Below are positions 48,960 through 58,765 of a stretch of DNA of 64,000 nt, in pieces (the first letter of the stretch is position 1; every line of letters begins with the position of its first letter). The position numbers and the translations under genes were made by a program. Source of the stretch: Siphonodentalium dalli (taxonomy: Eukaryota > Mollusca > Scaphopoda > Gadilida > Siphonodentaliidae); contig CP136064.1 of the NCBI GenBank assembly GCA_032622095.1, forward strand, positions 194,897,948-194,961,947, given 5' to 3'. Under the pieces are notes generated by a model that saw only the letters and a list, made by a program, of their open reading frames with translations, searched no databases and was not told the origin of the DNA.

Positions 48960-50880
48960 TATGCCATATGGCATTTTTTTAGTTCCGATAATGGGGAAAG
49001 TTGTTGTCATTTCGGGATATATAGCTATTGAACTCGAAGAAACGACTGATGTTCGAGCTTAAACATGCATCACTGATATTTTATGATGCTATGAATGGTG
49101 GATGTCTGGAAATTATGTCTTTTCTGTAACAGTATTGTCATCTGGTATATAATTTTTCAGAATAGAGATATTGGAGTACTTTTTGATCCGAATTGAGTAT
49201 TGACCGGTAATGCATAGATCGAGAAAACATTTACCCTTTGTATAGCTGGTTTTCAATGGGGGCCACAATGGAACTCATTTTTCACAGAAAAATTAAATTT
49301 CAACACAACATTAAACTTTATTAAATCAAGATAATCAAATGTCACACACTTTCTAACATAATATTGAATTGGACACTCCTTGTCCATCAAATATTGAAAA
49401 ACACTGGAATTGAAATATATAACGTTTCATTTATAGATGAAAAAATAATATGTGTTACACGACGGACTTCAGCGCAACACGAAGGACACATATTTGCTAC
49501 GGGGTGGACAATATCTGATAAATTTCTGTATAAAAGCCATGTCGAAATCCAGAGTTACGAAATATGCTAACAAGATGATAAAACCTGTTATTCATAAAGA
49601 AAATACAGCGACGAACTACACAATCAGGATATCTGACGTTTGGTATACGATGTAGGAATAGGCTTTGTTACAGTAAGGACCACAACGTTACACAACTGAC
49701 AGTCATATGCGAAATGTCATTTGTATACATATATGTATCATAATCATGTACTGGCATCAGTGCAAATTCAATATTATGGCGATTCTCGCGAGAATTCATG
49801 TCCCAAATACTTAATGATGTTTTCTGACGCGTATTTCTATATCAATATATGATGTGCGTTACAGTAAAGATTACACGATTGACAAAAAAGGCGCATAGCA
49901 TATATACAGGCTATTATATAAAACGAGGTTCAATTTGTGGAATTTTACACATTTTTTACACATTTAGTACACATATGGTATAACGAATATTGTTGATTGA
50001 ATACCATTCGTTTGTGTTTAAATATAATACAACTATGTGGTGAAGAGCTGCCCGCGTACTGGACAATATGTAAGGATAAAGAATATTGTGTGTAGGTTAA
50101 ACTATTGTGATAGATTCGAGTAACGTACGACAGGGATATGCTATGGGATTATCCGGATACATGTAAATTAGCACACATTGTATATTTGAATCCCTTTCGT
50201 ATATACCTGTCTCGTTTAGCTTTGTGCTCGGTTGAGATAAATTAAAACAAGTGCATGTCCGTGTTTCATAAATATAAGTACATGTTCCTGGTGTTAGATA
50301 AGCTATCCCGATGCACGTTGCTCGAATTCATCATTACAAGCATGAATTCCACCTTCATTATATTCACAGGTCCCCAGAACAAAAATTTAACACAATTTTT
50401 ATTGTGGGGACCTGTGATTATATTCACATATAAAAAAAGTATATTAGTGAGGTGAAGTAATGATAACTTTTAAAACTGTTTACTCATCGCCGAGTCCCAC
50501 GCACATTCCACAACAGCGAAATGTGAATGAGACCCCTCGATCAGTTGTGGATCTGGAATAAACGAGATCACTTCATCATAATTATACCAAGAAATGTCAT
50601 TACATTTTTTCGGCCAGCAAAAGCAGTTAGAATATTTAACGCAACACCTTGCTCAACCACCGTCTTCTTACATATCTGCTCGCCCCGTATTTCCGCGGCA
50701 ACTTCTACCTGTGAACCTTGGTGCATGCTCGACTCATAATTTTTGCAATAATCGTGTTCAACCCAGCTTCCATCAACTATGTCCTCATCAACAACAGTCA
50801 CATCGACGCGCACACCACTCTACTCACAACTTTCACTGACCACGCTACCTTGCTCGACCTCCTCACATATCTCCTCACCA
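48960..50880. other. Intergenic, no gene recognised
   Basis: AT-rich, with only short open frames. A small hairpin (acaggtcccca and tggggacctgt, about 50,366-50,414) is the only structure seen. Confidence 0.35.
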
Positions 50881-50889
50881 CCCACAACC

Positions 50890-52415
50890 ACTTGGGCCAA
50901 CGTAATTTTGCTCATTGGGTCAACGTTGGGCCAACGCATTGGGCCTACGTTGGGCCAACGTTGGACGACATATACAGAGCGTTGGTCCAACGTTGGGCCA
51001 ACGTTGATATCCAGACCACATGGTTGGCATAACGCTGGCCCAACGTTGGAAACGAAACCCTTTGGTTGGCATAACGTTGACCAAACGGAGGGACAACGTT
51101 GTGAACTCAAACTAAATTGGTTGGCATAACGTTGGGGAATTTTGTATTTTTTTTGTGGCATCCAATAATCCGTTCATAATTCAGTTATCACCTTCAGCCA
51201 CCATGTCGCTATCTGATGCAATTTTGTGAGAAACTACTATGCATGTCAATAAGTATTCTCCGCTATAACTTATATGTACGCCGTGCAAACATTCAGAACT
51301 TTTTGATTCCGAGAAAAATATTGGAAAAAATAATTAGTTTTACACAAAAGAGTATAGTTTCTCACAAACGTAAACCTACCTCGGATAGCGACTCGATGAC
51401 CGATGGCGGCATCTACAGAACGAACAAATCCTTGAATTCCAAATTAAAGAAACTGAATCCTTTATTTGCTCAAATCAATACCAGCAGCAAAACTGAACGA
51501 GAACCTGAACAAAGCGTGCAATAAGAAAAGCAGACGCCTGATCCGTTGTGTGCACGCGCGTAGAGTTTGACGTCAGAGCTTTCTACGTTGGCATTACGTT
51601 GGGCCAACGATATACCAACCGACACCATCCAACGTATTTTATGACATATCGTAGCATATATTGTGTCAGCAATGATTGTACGTGTGTTTACGGAAGAAAA
51701 AGTATCGGCATATCGTTGAGATTTATATCCCATGTATGTACGCTATATGTAATTGGACTGCCATGAGGCCGTTATCGTTGACCCAACATTGGACCAACGT
51801 TATAATTCCAACTGTTGCATGGGAGGAATACCCTAATTGGGGTCAACCAAGGGCCAACAACGTAAACCCAACCAATGTGATGTGTACAGTAAATTCCATT
51901 TTCGTGTTGGCGTTGGCCTAACGTTATACTTCCAATGGTTGGGAGGAATACGTTGGGCCAACAAAGGCCCAGCCACACCAACCCAACCAATTTACTGCAG
52001 ATAATTCCGTTGGCATGTTCGCGTTGGCACAACGTTGGCCAACGTTTTATTTCCAACAGTTTGGAGGAATACGTTGGGCCAACCAAGGCCCAACCACACC
52101 AACCCAACCAATTTACTGCAGATAATTCCGTTGGCATATTCGCGATGGCTCAACGTTGGGGGCCAACGTTATTTTTCCAACGGTTGGGAGGAATACGTTG
52201 GGCCAACCAAGGGCCAACCACGCCAACCTAACCAATTTACTGCAGATAATTCCGTTGTCATGTTCGCGTTGGCACAACGTTGGGCCAACGTTATATTTCC
52301 AACGGTTGAGAGGAATACGTTGGGCCAACCAAGGGCCAACAACGTCAACACAACCAAACCTAATGCCAACCGTGCCGACATTATTCCAACGTTGGCCCAA
52401 CGTAGTCATGCTATC
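50890..52415 (+). repeat. Arrays built on GTTGGGCCAAC
   Basis: A first cluster (50,890-51,135) has irregular repeats of aacgttgggccaacg. After a 0.45-kb gap and one unit near 51,590, a regular array (about 51,780-52,400) holds five units of 120-125 bp, each with gggaggaatacgttgggcca, accaaccaatttactgcag and ataattccgttggca. The motif is almost self-complementary, so units can cross-pair. Open frames on both strands here (to 133 codons) follow the repeat period and are not genes. Confidence 0.85.
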
Positions 52416-53362
52416 TGGGATGGCCATATTGTTTAAAAGACGTCCCCCTAACGCATAATCAACTCATAACGTATCCATATCCTTAACATACATATATCCC
52501 TCGTGTAACACTAATTTCCCAAATTTAACACTAGAAAGGTTACTATTATCCAAACCAGAAAAATAGTTGAAATACAAACATAACCAATTAAATATTATGT
52601 ATATCGCGTGATATATTTCCGCTGCAAAGAAAAGATAAACAAATATTAAATGCCACAGGCAATTGTTGTATTTACTGTAACGGCCACTCGATTTGAGTTA
52701 GATATCGTACACGGAATCATGTTGCAACCGAAGGAATAACTAATAAAAAGTAACAGTCTCATTATAATTGATGTTTTCTCCCGGCTATCATGGTTTCATA
52801 ACAATCACATGAAATGCAAAATCGACTTACCACATAAGAACATCGTTAATGCAACATAAACATATCTTTCATGTAACGAAAATTCAAAACATCGACGCAC
52901 GTAAATTATAATATTTTCCAAATTAAACACATTTTGTAATCTGAAAGAACAAGACCCCAGTTACACCCTCTACATATTTCAGCTTGGTGTTGCGTGTGTT
53001 AACGCACAAACGGCCTCTGTAAACAGCAGCCTTCCCCTTTCGTTACAGTATTGGTCTCTCCTGTAACGTTTTGGTCAGCAGAGAATGTTACAGTAGAGAT
53101 AGTACAGACCATTCTGTAAAATACGCGAGGGGGTCAACCTACCTATTATATAATTGTGTTATCGCAAGTTGTTTTTTGATTCAGACGACATGCCTTTCCG
53201 ATATTGTGACGTACACAGCATCACGGAGAACAAAATACGGAGATTATAAATATCAGGGATACGTCATTATGTCAAGTAAATAGCACTTCGTTACATGAAA
53301 GACAAAATGCTGAGGTACAAAGTTTCTGAGCAATTTTCACTCAGATAAGTTCAATCTTGGGT
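52416..53362. other. Intergenic flank of the Polinton
   Basis: AT-rich non-coding sequence; no gene or RNA recognised. Confidence 0.4.
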
Positions 53363-53368
53363 GGTGTA
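53363..53368 (+). repeat. Target-site duplication, left copy (GGTGTA)
   Basis: Identical to the six bases at 61790-61795 directly after the right terminus. Six bases is the diagnostic duplication length of Polinton/Maverick integrases. Confidence 0.93.
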
Positions 53369-53843
53369 AGTAGTATAGGAAGAGTATTTGGGTAGACGGT
53401 TTGACTTGACTTTGCTCAGCTCCTGTGCCATCAGGGGTTATAGGTCACAACGCGTGGGTGTATATCGGTGAAGGTTATCACGAGAATAGTGCCTTAGTTA
53501 CGCGGGTATGTCTAGGTCAAAGACAAACAAAATATTCCACAACAAGTCGGCGAAGGTTATCACGAGAATAGCGCGTGATCACGGGTATGTATATCTAGGT
53601 TATAGGTAACAATTCGGCGAAGGTTATCACCATAATAGCGCATAGACGACGCGCGTATGTCTAGGTCCCGGGCAACAATTCGGCGAAAATTATCACGAGA
53701 ATAGCGCGTGACGTGTACGTATCTGTTATAGGGCATGGAACAGATTCCGCAATAAGTCGGTCAGGGTTATCACGACATTAGCGCGTGATCGGGGCGTGTA
53801 CGTCTAGGGTTTTTGGCAAACAAAAATTTCCACAACAAATCGG
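53369..53843 (+). repeat. Polinton left terminal inverted repeat
   Basis: About 475 bp, matching the reverse complement of 61309-61789 with scattered substitutions and small indels. It consists of subrepeats of 66-83 bp around cggcgaaggttatcacgaga; cores start near 53,473, 53,554, 53,622, 53,688 and 53,765, and one more lies just inside at 53,848. Confidence 0.9.
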
Positions 53844-54050
53844 TCAAGGTTATCACGAGAATAGCGCGTGATCGGCAAACAGCAGATCAGTTACAACAAT
53901 TCGGTTAACGAGATAAGCACGCCGCAACAAGGTCACACACTACAGTAACACGTCTTATATAAATCCTACCAGGATCAAAAGTAGTCCAGCTAACAACGTA
54001 TTATCATAGCGGCTACCATCACAAAGGGGAAGATATTATATAGAAGATAA

Positions 54051-54509
54051 ATGAAAGCCGTTCGAGTAACCAAATTATTAGCGGATATCGCTGATAAAAA
54101 TATCCCTTTGCTATATATTGGGACTATAAAAGGAATATATAACGCGGTTATATTACGAGCAGATATAATAGATCAAAGAATAAAGAATAATACCAAGAAA
54201 GTAGCGGCCAACACTCTATATCGACCGGCTATGCTGCGTCTAAACAGAAAAACCGCTGTATCAACCCAGCAATATAGCGTACTATCAAAAGTATCAAGGA
54301 GGTCGCAAACAAATCCATCAACCCAGAACAGACATATATCCGGAAAAAGAACCTATAATGGATATTATAACATCACCGGAGGACCAACCAGATCTATACT
54401 GGGACGTTATACCGGATATAGATACGAAGTTACCTTTTACGGAAATTTTTACGTGATTCTAGGGGAAAAAAATGGAAGGAAGCAAATACACAGTGTGCGT
54501 AGAAGGTAA
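54051..54509 (+). pseudogene. Polinton ORF1, unknown function, probably frameshifted
   Basis: I do not recognise this protein. The first ~65 codons (MKAVRVTKLLADIADKNIP..., basic, with a short hydrophobic stretch) look protein-like, but the last ~70 of the 152-codon frame do not. From about 54,244 the +1 frame reads through, with acidic and protein-like composition (EPIMDIITSPEDQPDLYWDV near 54,355), and ends at TGA 54454, just before the kinase ATG at 54472. The natural gene was therefore probably 54051 to about 54456 with a frameshift near 54,240-54,260. It is first in the + strand gene row. Confidence 0.5.
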
Positions 54510-55134
54510 TATAGGCTCGGGAAAAACGACTTTCCTTAGTTATTTTCAAGAGGATCCGCGAGTGAGTATAAACGCAGAACCAGTTGAACGATGGAGGAAT
54601 ATAGAAGGCGTCAACGCTTTGGAATTAATGTATACCAACGCAAAAAGGTGGGCAATGACGTTTCAGTCATACGTTCAATTGACTTCTACCAAGCGCCACA
54701 AACAAGAAACTACCAAGCCGATAAAACTTATGGAAAGGTCACTATACAGCAGACATTATATATTTAGAGAAAATCTGTTTCGAAGCGGCAACCTGACCGA
54801 AATAGAATATAATATTTTGACGGAATCGTTCGTGTGCCTTCTGGAAAACTCGTATATAAAAGCCGACCTTATTATATATTTACGAACAAAACCAGAAGTT
54901 GTTGCTGAGAGGATTAAAACACGAGCCAGAAAGGAGGAAGAGACGATAAACTTGGAATATATTCAATCGCTTGACCAATTGAATGAGCAATGGCTTATAA
55001 AACAATCCAAGTTTTTAGCACCGGCTCCCGTTATCATACTCGATGCGAACGTAAATGCAGCAGAGATGAAAAATATTATCCGACGTAATATAAACAGAAT
55101 TTTATGCGGGTATTCCGAAACGTCTCAAAAATAA
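54472..55134 (+). CDS. Deoxynucleoside kinase (dNK/TK2 family), Polinton-borne
   Basis: A complete 220-residue kinase that phosphorylates deoxynucleosides to 5'-monophosphates with ATP, the first step of nucleotide salvage. In order: P-loop GNIGSGKTT (12-20); EPVERW substrate-side motif (36-41); WAMTFQSYVQ (60-69); catalytic-site ERS (88-90) in LMERSLYSRHYIF; IIYLRTKPEVVAERI (134-148); and the arginine LID R-x3-RAR-x-EE (147-156). Length and motif order match cellular dNKs, TK2 and insect dNK. There is no mitochondrial leader and no intron. The ATG has purines at -3 and +4. Its 5' end overlaps the open tail of ORF1. Kinases of this family occur in several large DNA viruses but are not part of the usual Polinton set, so I infer capture. 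All key residues are intact. Confidence 0.93.
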   Translation: MEGSKYTVCVEGNIGSGKTTFLSYFQEDPRVSINAEPVERWRNIEGVNALELMYTNAKRWAMTFQSYVQLTSTKRHKQETTKPIKLMERSLYSRHYIFRENLFRSGNLTEIEYNILTESFVCLLENSYIKADLIIYLRTKPEVVAERIKTRARKEEETINLEYIQSLDQLNEQWLIKQSKFLAPAPVIILDANVNAAEMKNIIRRNINRILCGYSETSQK

Positions 55135-55192
55135 TTACTTATAAGGAAATACGAGGGCAGTACACCCGACAGTTCCCTAAACACTTCGTGCG

Positions 55193-55456
55193 ATGGATGA
55201 CGTTGACACTATAGAGAGAGCGCCGTCCAACAGGTCGACTAAATGGGATTGGATGGGTAGAGAAATTCCTCGAGCGCAAATTGTATATTTCTGCCAGGTA
55301 ACCGTTATTATGATAGTGATCGTCGTAAGCTTGGTAAATCTAAGTGCAGGAACAAATCAAACGGCATTCTGGACGAGTATAGTAAGCGGATGCCTGGGTT
55401 ATATGCTACCGGCCCCGTCTATGCAACGCACTATCAGCGAAGTATCTATAACCTAA
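55193..55456 (+). CDS. Two-helix membrane protein of Polintons
   Basis: 87 residues. After a polar N-terminus come a hydrophobic segment at about 28-50 (QVTVIMIVIVVSLVNLSAG) and a second at about 58-74 (AFWTSIVSGCLGYMLPAPS). The layout QV-x-hydrophobic-SLVNL followed by W-x-S-x4-CLGY-x-LP-x-P is one I associate with a small protein that recurs in Polintons. Function unknown; a role in membranes, exit or entry is speculation. Starts at ATG 55193, 59 bp after the kinase stop, and is intact. Confidence 0.75.
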   Translation: MDDVDTIERAPSNRSTKWDWMGREIPRAQIVYFCQVTVIMIVIVVSLVNLSAGTNQTAFWTSIVSGCLGYMLPAPSMQRTISEVSIT

Positions 55457-55607
55457 TTAGGAAGATCTATATATAACACACCCACAATAACGCTGAGCGG
55501 GGAGGTATTCTGGATAAAACCGGTTCGAGCCAGTTCAGCTACCGGTATATAAAGTACGAACGTAACACAGACGTTTAGTATATTCTGTTATTTTGTCCAG
55601 GGACAAA

Positions 55608-56282
55608 ATGATTTACCTTGGTAGAGATATTTACGCAGACGTGTCTTCCTACGAAGGTATAGTGAATGTGCATATAAGGAGATATTACACGCAGGATGGA
55701 AACCTTAAACCTTCCAAAACCGGTACCAGTCTGCATATTGGAGAATACGAAATTCTTAAAGCAAACTTAGCCGTTATCGAATACGAAATTCACAGTCGTA
55801 TTCAAGGAATAGACGGGACGGAAATGGATATGATTTACTTGGGAAGGGACAGATATATCAACGATTGTATTTACGCGGGATGTACCCTAATACATATCCG
55901 CAAGTTTTATCGAAACGACGGAAATCTCAACCCGTCATCGTACGGAATCACTCTAAAAACTCAAGAATTGGATGAATTGAAGAAGAATATACAGAAGATA
56001 GACCAAAGTATAAAGGAACAGGAAGAGTTATTAACACCCGTTCCGGCCACAGACTGTACCGATCTACGTGGATTGTTAATTAATATTTACGCCGAACTGG
56101 TTCGAAAGCAATTACGCGTTGAAGTGGAAAAAACTTGTTACGGCTGTATAAATAACAGACCCAGCCAAAACGATCACGACGTGTGTTTACAGCCGAACCA
56201 AATGTGGCCGGAGTTATTCGCTATTGCTTTCAATAGAACTGATGAAAGCGAGTTATTTCCAAAAACATTGAAAGGACGGTGA
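55608..56282 (+). CDS. Double PC4-like ssDNA-binding protein with CCHC motif
   Basis: 224 residues from ATG 55608 (the frame opens upstream at a TTG). Two tandem copies of a PC4/p15-like domain: residues 1-54 (MIYLGRDIYADVSSYEG...VHIRRYY...DGNLKPSKTGTSL) and 75-128 (MIYLGRDRYIND...IHIRKFY..DGNLNPSSYGITL). The order beta-hairpin, RxYY, DG-x-LKP, G-x-SL matches the ssDNA-binding fold of the transcriptional coactivator PC4. An acidic/Lys coiled segment (129-145) leads to C-x2-C-x9-H-x2-C (C177, C180, H190, C193), a likely zinc site. Just past the stop another frame continues with protein-like sequence (near 56,250-56,330, then to about 56,430), so the C-terminus may be lost by frameshift. Likely role: ssDNA binding in replication or transcription. 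Confidence 0.8.
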   Translation: MIYLGRDIYADVSSYEGIVNVHIRRYYTQDGNLKPSKTGTSLHIGEYEILKANLAVIEYEIHSRIQGIDGTEMDMIYLGRDRYINDCIYAGCTLIHIRKFYRNDGNLNPSSYGITLKTQELDELKKNIQKIDQSIKEQEELLTPVPATDCTDLRGLLINIYAELVRKQLRVEVEKTCYGCINNRPSQNDHDVCLQPNQMWPELFAIAFNRTDESELFPKTLKGR

Positions 56283-56634
56283 CCTACGAACAATTTCAAA
56301 ATATCGTTATCACCGAGTCTGATATTCGAAAAGAAGTACTCTGAAGCGGACGTTTATGAACACGTATCCCGCCCACCCAACTGGGGTATCAGATATACAA
56401 AACAAAAAACAAAAAAACAAACGAACTAATATCAGAGATCATGGCAAGGAACCAACTTTCTCTTGGAGCGTTCAACGGAAGTACTCGATTCTATAATGGA
56501 TTAAACAATATACGTATTTAGTTATTGTGTTTTCGTCTTTTATTATTCCCCACTCTATTCGATCGATATATCTCTCTTAACTTTTCTCAGATATATAAAT
56601 TAGCACTAATACCACCGATAACGGTTATTCAACT
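56283..56634 (+). other. Polinton inter-gene stretch with a possible broken C-terminus and a mini-ORF
   Basis: The first ~150 bases hold out-of-frame coding-like sequence that may be the lost tail of the PC4-like protein. A 26-residue open frame starts at ATG 56441 (MARNQLSLGAFNG) and ends at 56521; it may be a leader or chance. The ATPase begins at about 56635. Confidence 0.4.
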
Positions 56635-57274
56635 ATGTATCCTTTTACGAGCAACACGTCGATCGCTATTTCCGGAGCTACGTGTTCGGGAAAACTACTT
56701 GGTTGTATCGTTTGTTGAAATATAAAGACGAAATGTTCTCACAAGCACCAGATCGTGTACTATATTGTTACGGAATATATCAACCTTTGTACGATCAAAT
56801 AGCTAGAGAACTCTCGTTTATTTCGTTTCGCGAGGGTGTACCAGATGAAAAAGATTTGAGAGATATATCAGATTCGAATAAAGTAACGTGGTCGTTTTGG
56901 ATGACTTGATGGATACCGTGTTATCATCGAGCGAGATGGAGAATCTATTTGTGAAAGGTATGCATCACCGTAATCTGACGGTGATATATCTGAATCAAAT
57001 CCAATTCAACAAGGGGCGGTACGGAAGAACTATCAATCTCAATACTCATATAAACGTGCTTATGAAGAATCCTCGAGACGTTACCCAGTTGCAGTATTTA
57101 GCCCGGCAGGCGTTTCCGGGTCAAAGTAAATTTATATTAGAAGCGTACAGGGACGCCACCTCAGAAAATTTCGGGTACCTAGTACTCGATTTAGCGCCTA
57201 CATCTAGCGACGCATATCGAGTAAGATCCAAAATATTTCCGGGCGAGGATACTATTATATATCAGAACGCTTAA
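56635..57274 (+). pseudogene. Packaging ATPase (FtsK/A32-type), two frameshifts
   Basis: Drives genome packaging into capsids in Polintons and related viruses. The first frame, from ATG 56635, reads to GATCSGK, the Walker A loop. An apparent one-base deletion in the A run at about 56691-56694 moves the following TTWLYRLLKYKDEMF into the next frame (56682-56909). A second shift near 56,885 precedes Walker B (VVLDDLMD), and the rest (GMHHRNLTVIYLNQIQF, the sensor-like INLNTHINVLMKNPRD, LARQAFPGQ, LEAYRDAT, LVLDLAPTSSD, IFPGE) is intact to 57274. Size (~210 residues) and motif order are typical. Both shifts hit the nucleotide-binding core, so no functional protein is made unless they are assembly errors. 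Confidence 0.9.
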
Positions 57275-57301
57275 CAAATATCTAACCATATGCGCCTGTG
57301 A

Positions 57302-57631
57302 ATGCGTAGAGTCGAGATGAAAAAGATGGTATTACTATCGAATGAAAGATTTCAACACCTACTGTCGGGTCAAACCACTCAGGACGAGGGCGTAAATAAC
57401 GACTATAAGGCGATAACAACTGAGACTCACAAACCCCGAATTAAACCTGACTACCCAATAAAGGAACGCAATAAATCTGAAGAAGAAGTCGCCACCCGGT
57501 CCACTCAAACAGAGGCATATAAAACGCAATTAGGTTTAGGTATCTCCTTACCACCGCCGCCAGGAATTCCGCTGAAGCGAAAGAGAATTAAATCATCTAA
57601 ACAGAAAAGACTTAAGTGGTTGAAATTATGA
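57302..57631 (+). CDS. Small Pro/Lys-rich Polinton protein
   Basis: 109 residues, ATG at 57302 with other Met at codons 6 and 9. The N-terminus (KKMVLLSNERFQHLL) can form an amphipathic helix, the middle is charged and Thr-rich, and the C-terminus has LPPPPGIPLKRKRIKSSKQKR-type proline and lysine clusters ending WLKL. A similar layout (KKMVLV... then basic W-containing tail) is one I associate with a Polinton protein of unknown role lying beside the integrase. Its TGA overlaps the integrase ATG (ATGA at 57628-57631). Confidence 0.6.
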   Translation: MRRVEMKKMVLLSNERFQHLLSGQTTQDEGVNNDYKAITTETHKPRIKPDYPIKERNKSEEEVATRSTQTEAYKTQLGLGISLPPPPGIPLKRKRIKSSKQKRLKWLKL

Positions 57632-58734
57632 AATACGAAGAGTACCTGAAGACTATATATTATGACCCCACCCACGCAGCTGCGTACGCTGGAGCCGACA
57701 AGCTGTATAGAATAACGAGTAAGGAAGGTAAATTCGTCTTGAATAGAAACAAAATAAAAGATTGGCTTTCTAAACAAGAAAGCTATTCCCTACACAAAGA
57801 AGACAAACGAAAGTTCCGGAGAAGGAAAGTCGTAGCGCCGGCCGTGGATTATCAATGGGACGTAGACACCGCATATATGGAAAAGTACGGACTCGATAAT
57901 GACGGTTATTTATATTTCGCTTTGGCTATAGATATTATGTCTAAGTACGTATGGACCGTATCACTGCGGACGAAGACAGCTAAGGAAATAGTACGAGCTT
58001 TTGAAACTATATTCTCAGAGGGAAGAGTTCCGCAAAAGATAAGATATGATCCCGGCACTGAGTACGTCAATGTTCAATTCAAAAGATACCTTAAATCTAA
58101 ACGCGTTGATTGTTTTACCACCAACAATATCGGTAAAGCCAACTACGCGGAACGAGCGATTAAAAGTATAAAAATGCGTCTGACCCGCTATATGACACAT
58201 AACCAGATGCATAAATGGGTCAACGTACTCGCCAAAGTTACCGAAAGTTATAATAATACCTATCATCGCACTATCAAGAGACGACCGGCGAGTGTCAAAC
58301 GAGATGACTCTGCAGCCCTGTGGAATTTACAATATCAAACCAACGAGGTTAACAAACGACTAAAATATAACTTCAAAGTGGGTGATTTAGTCCGGATATC
58401 GTACCTACGCAGGACGTTTCAGAGAGAATACGACGAACGTTGGATCCGCGAATTATTCGTTATAACGGAGAGATTTATGAAACAGGGTATACCGCAATTC
58501 CGTCTGAAAGATTACTCCGGAGAAATCATTACCGGTACGTTCTATCAGAATCAGCTGAGCAAGGCCTACGAGGGAGAAACCTATTTAATCGACTACGTTA
58601 TTCGATCTCGTAAAAGAGGCGGCCAGAAAGAATACCTGGTGAGTTGGAAAGGCTGGCCGAGTCCCAAATACGATTCCTGGGTAAAAAAAGATGACCTCAA
58701 TACTATAAATAGCGGGTCAAACGATAATAACTGA
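57628..58734 (+). CDS. Polinton integrase (rve) with C-terminal chromodomain
   Basis: 368 residues from ATG 57628; a GTG four codons upstream is also in frame, but the ATGA overlap with the preceding stop favours the ATG. The N-terminal region (1-70) holds no canonical HHCC zinc finger, only His16 and His56. The rve core carries the acidic triad D80 (QWDVDTAYM), D141 (YDPGTEYVN) and E175 (NYAERAIKSIK). A long SYNNTYHRTIKRRPASV segment follows, then an SH3-like part (FKVGDLVRISYLRR). A chromodomain at about 318-360 (IRSRKRGGQKEYLVSWKGWPSPKYDSWV) has the usual aromatic residues and would tether the enzyme to methylated histone tails. Open from end to end with all catalytic residues. It produces the 6-bp duplication seen at the ends. 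Confidence 0.95.
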   Translation: MKYEEYLKTIYYDPTHAAAYAGADKLYRITSKEGKFVLNRNKIKDWLSKQESYSLHKEDKRKFRRRKVVAPAVDYQWDVDTAYMEKYGLDNDGYLYFALAIDIMSKYVWTVSLRTKTAKEIVRAFETIFSEGRVPQKIRYDPGTEYVNVQFKRYLKSKRVDCFTTNNIGKANYAERAIKSIKMRLTRYMTHNQMHKWVNVLAKVTESYNNTYHRTIKRRPASVKRDDSAALWNLQYQTNEVNKRLKYNFKVGDLVRISYLRRTFQREYDERWIRELFVITERFMKQGIPQFRLKDYSGEIITGTFYQNQLSKAYEGETYLIDYVIRSRKRGGQKEYLVSWKGWPSPKYDSWVKKDDLNTINSGSNDNN

Positions 58735-58765
58735 TTATAACGACTCTATATCTCCAGCCGGTAAC

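Noticed and set aside
51935-52436. Overlapping 98-133-codon ORFs on both strands
   Set aside because: Frames follow the GTTGGGCC repeat in both directions.
57616-57627. GTG start for the integrase
   Set aside because: In a eukaryotic setting the ATG at 57628, overlapping the upstream stop as ATGA, is the better start.
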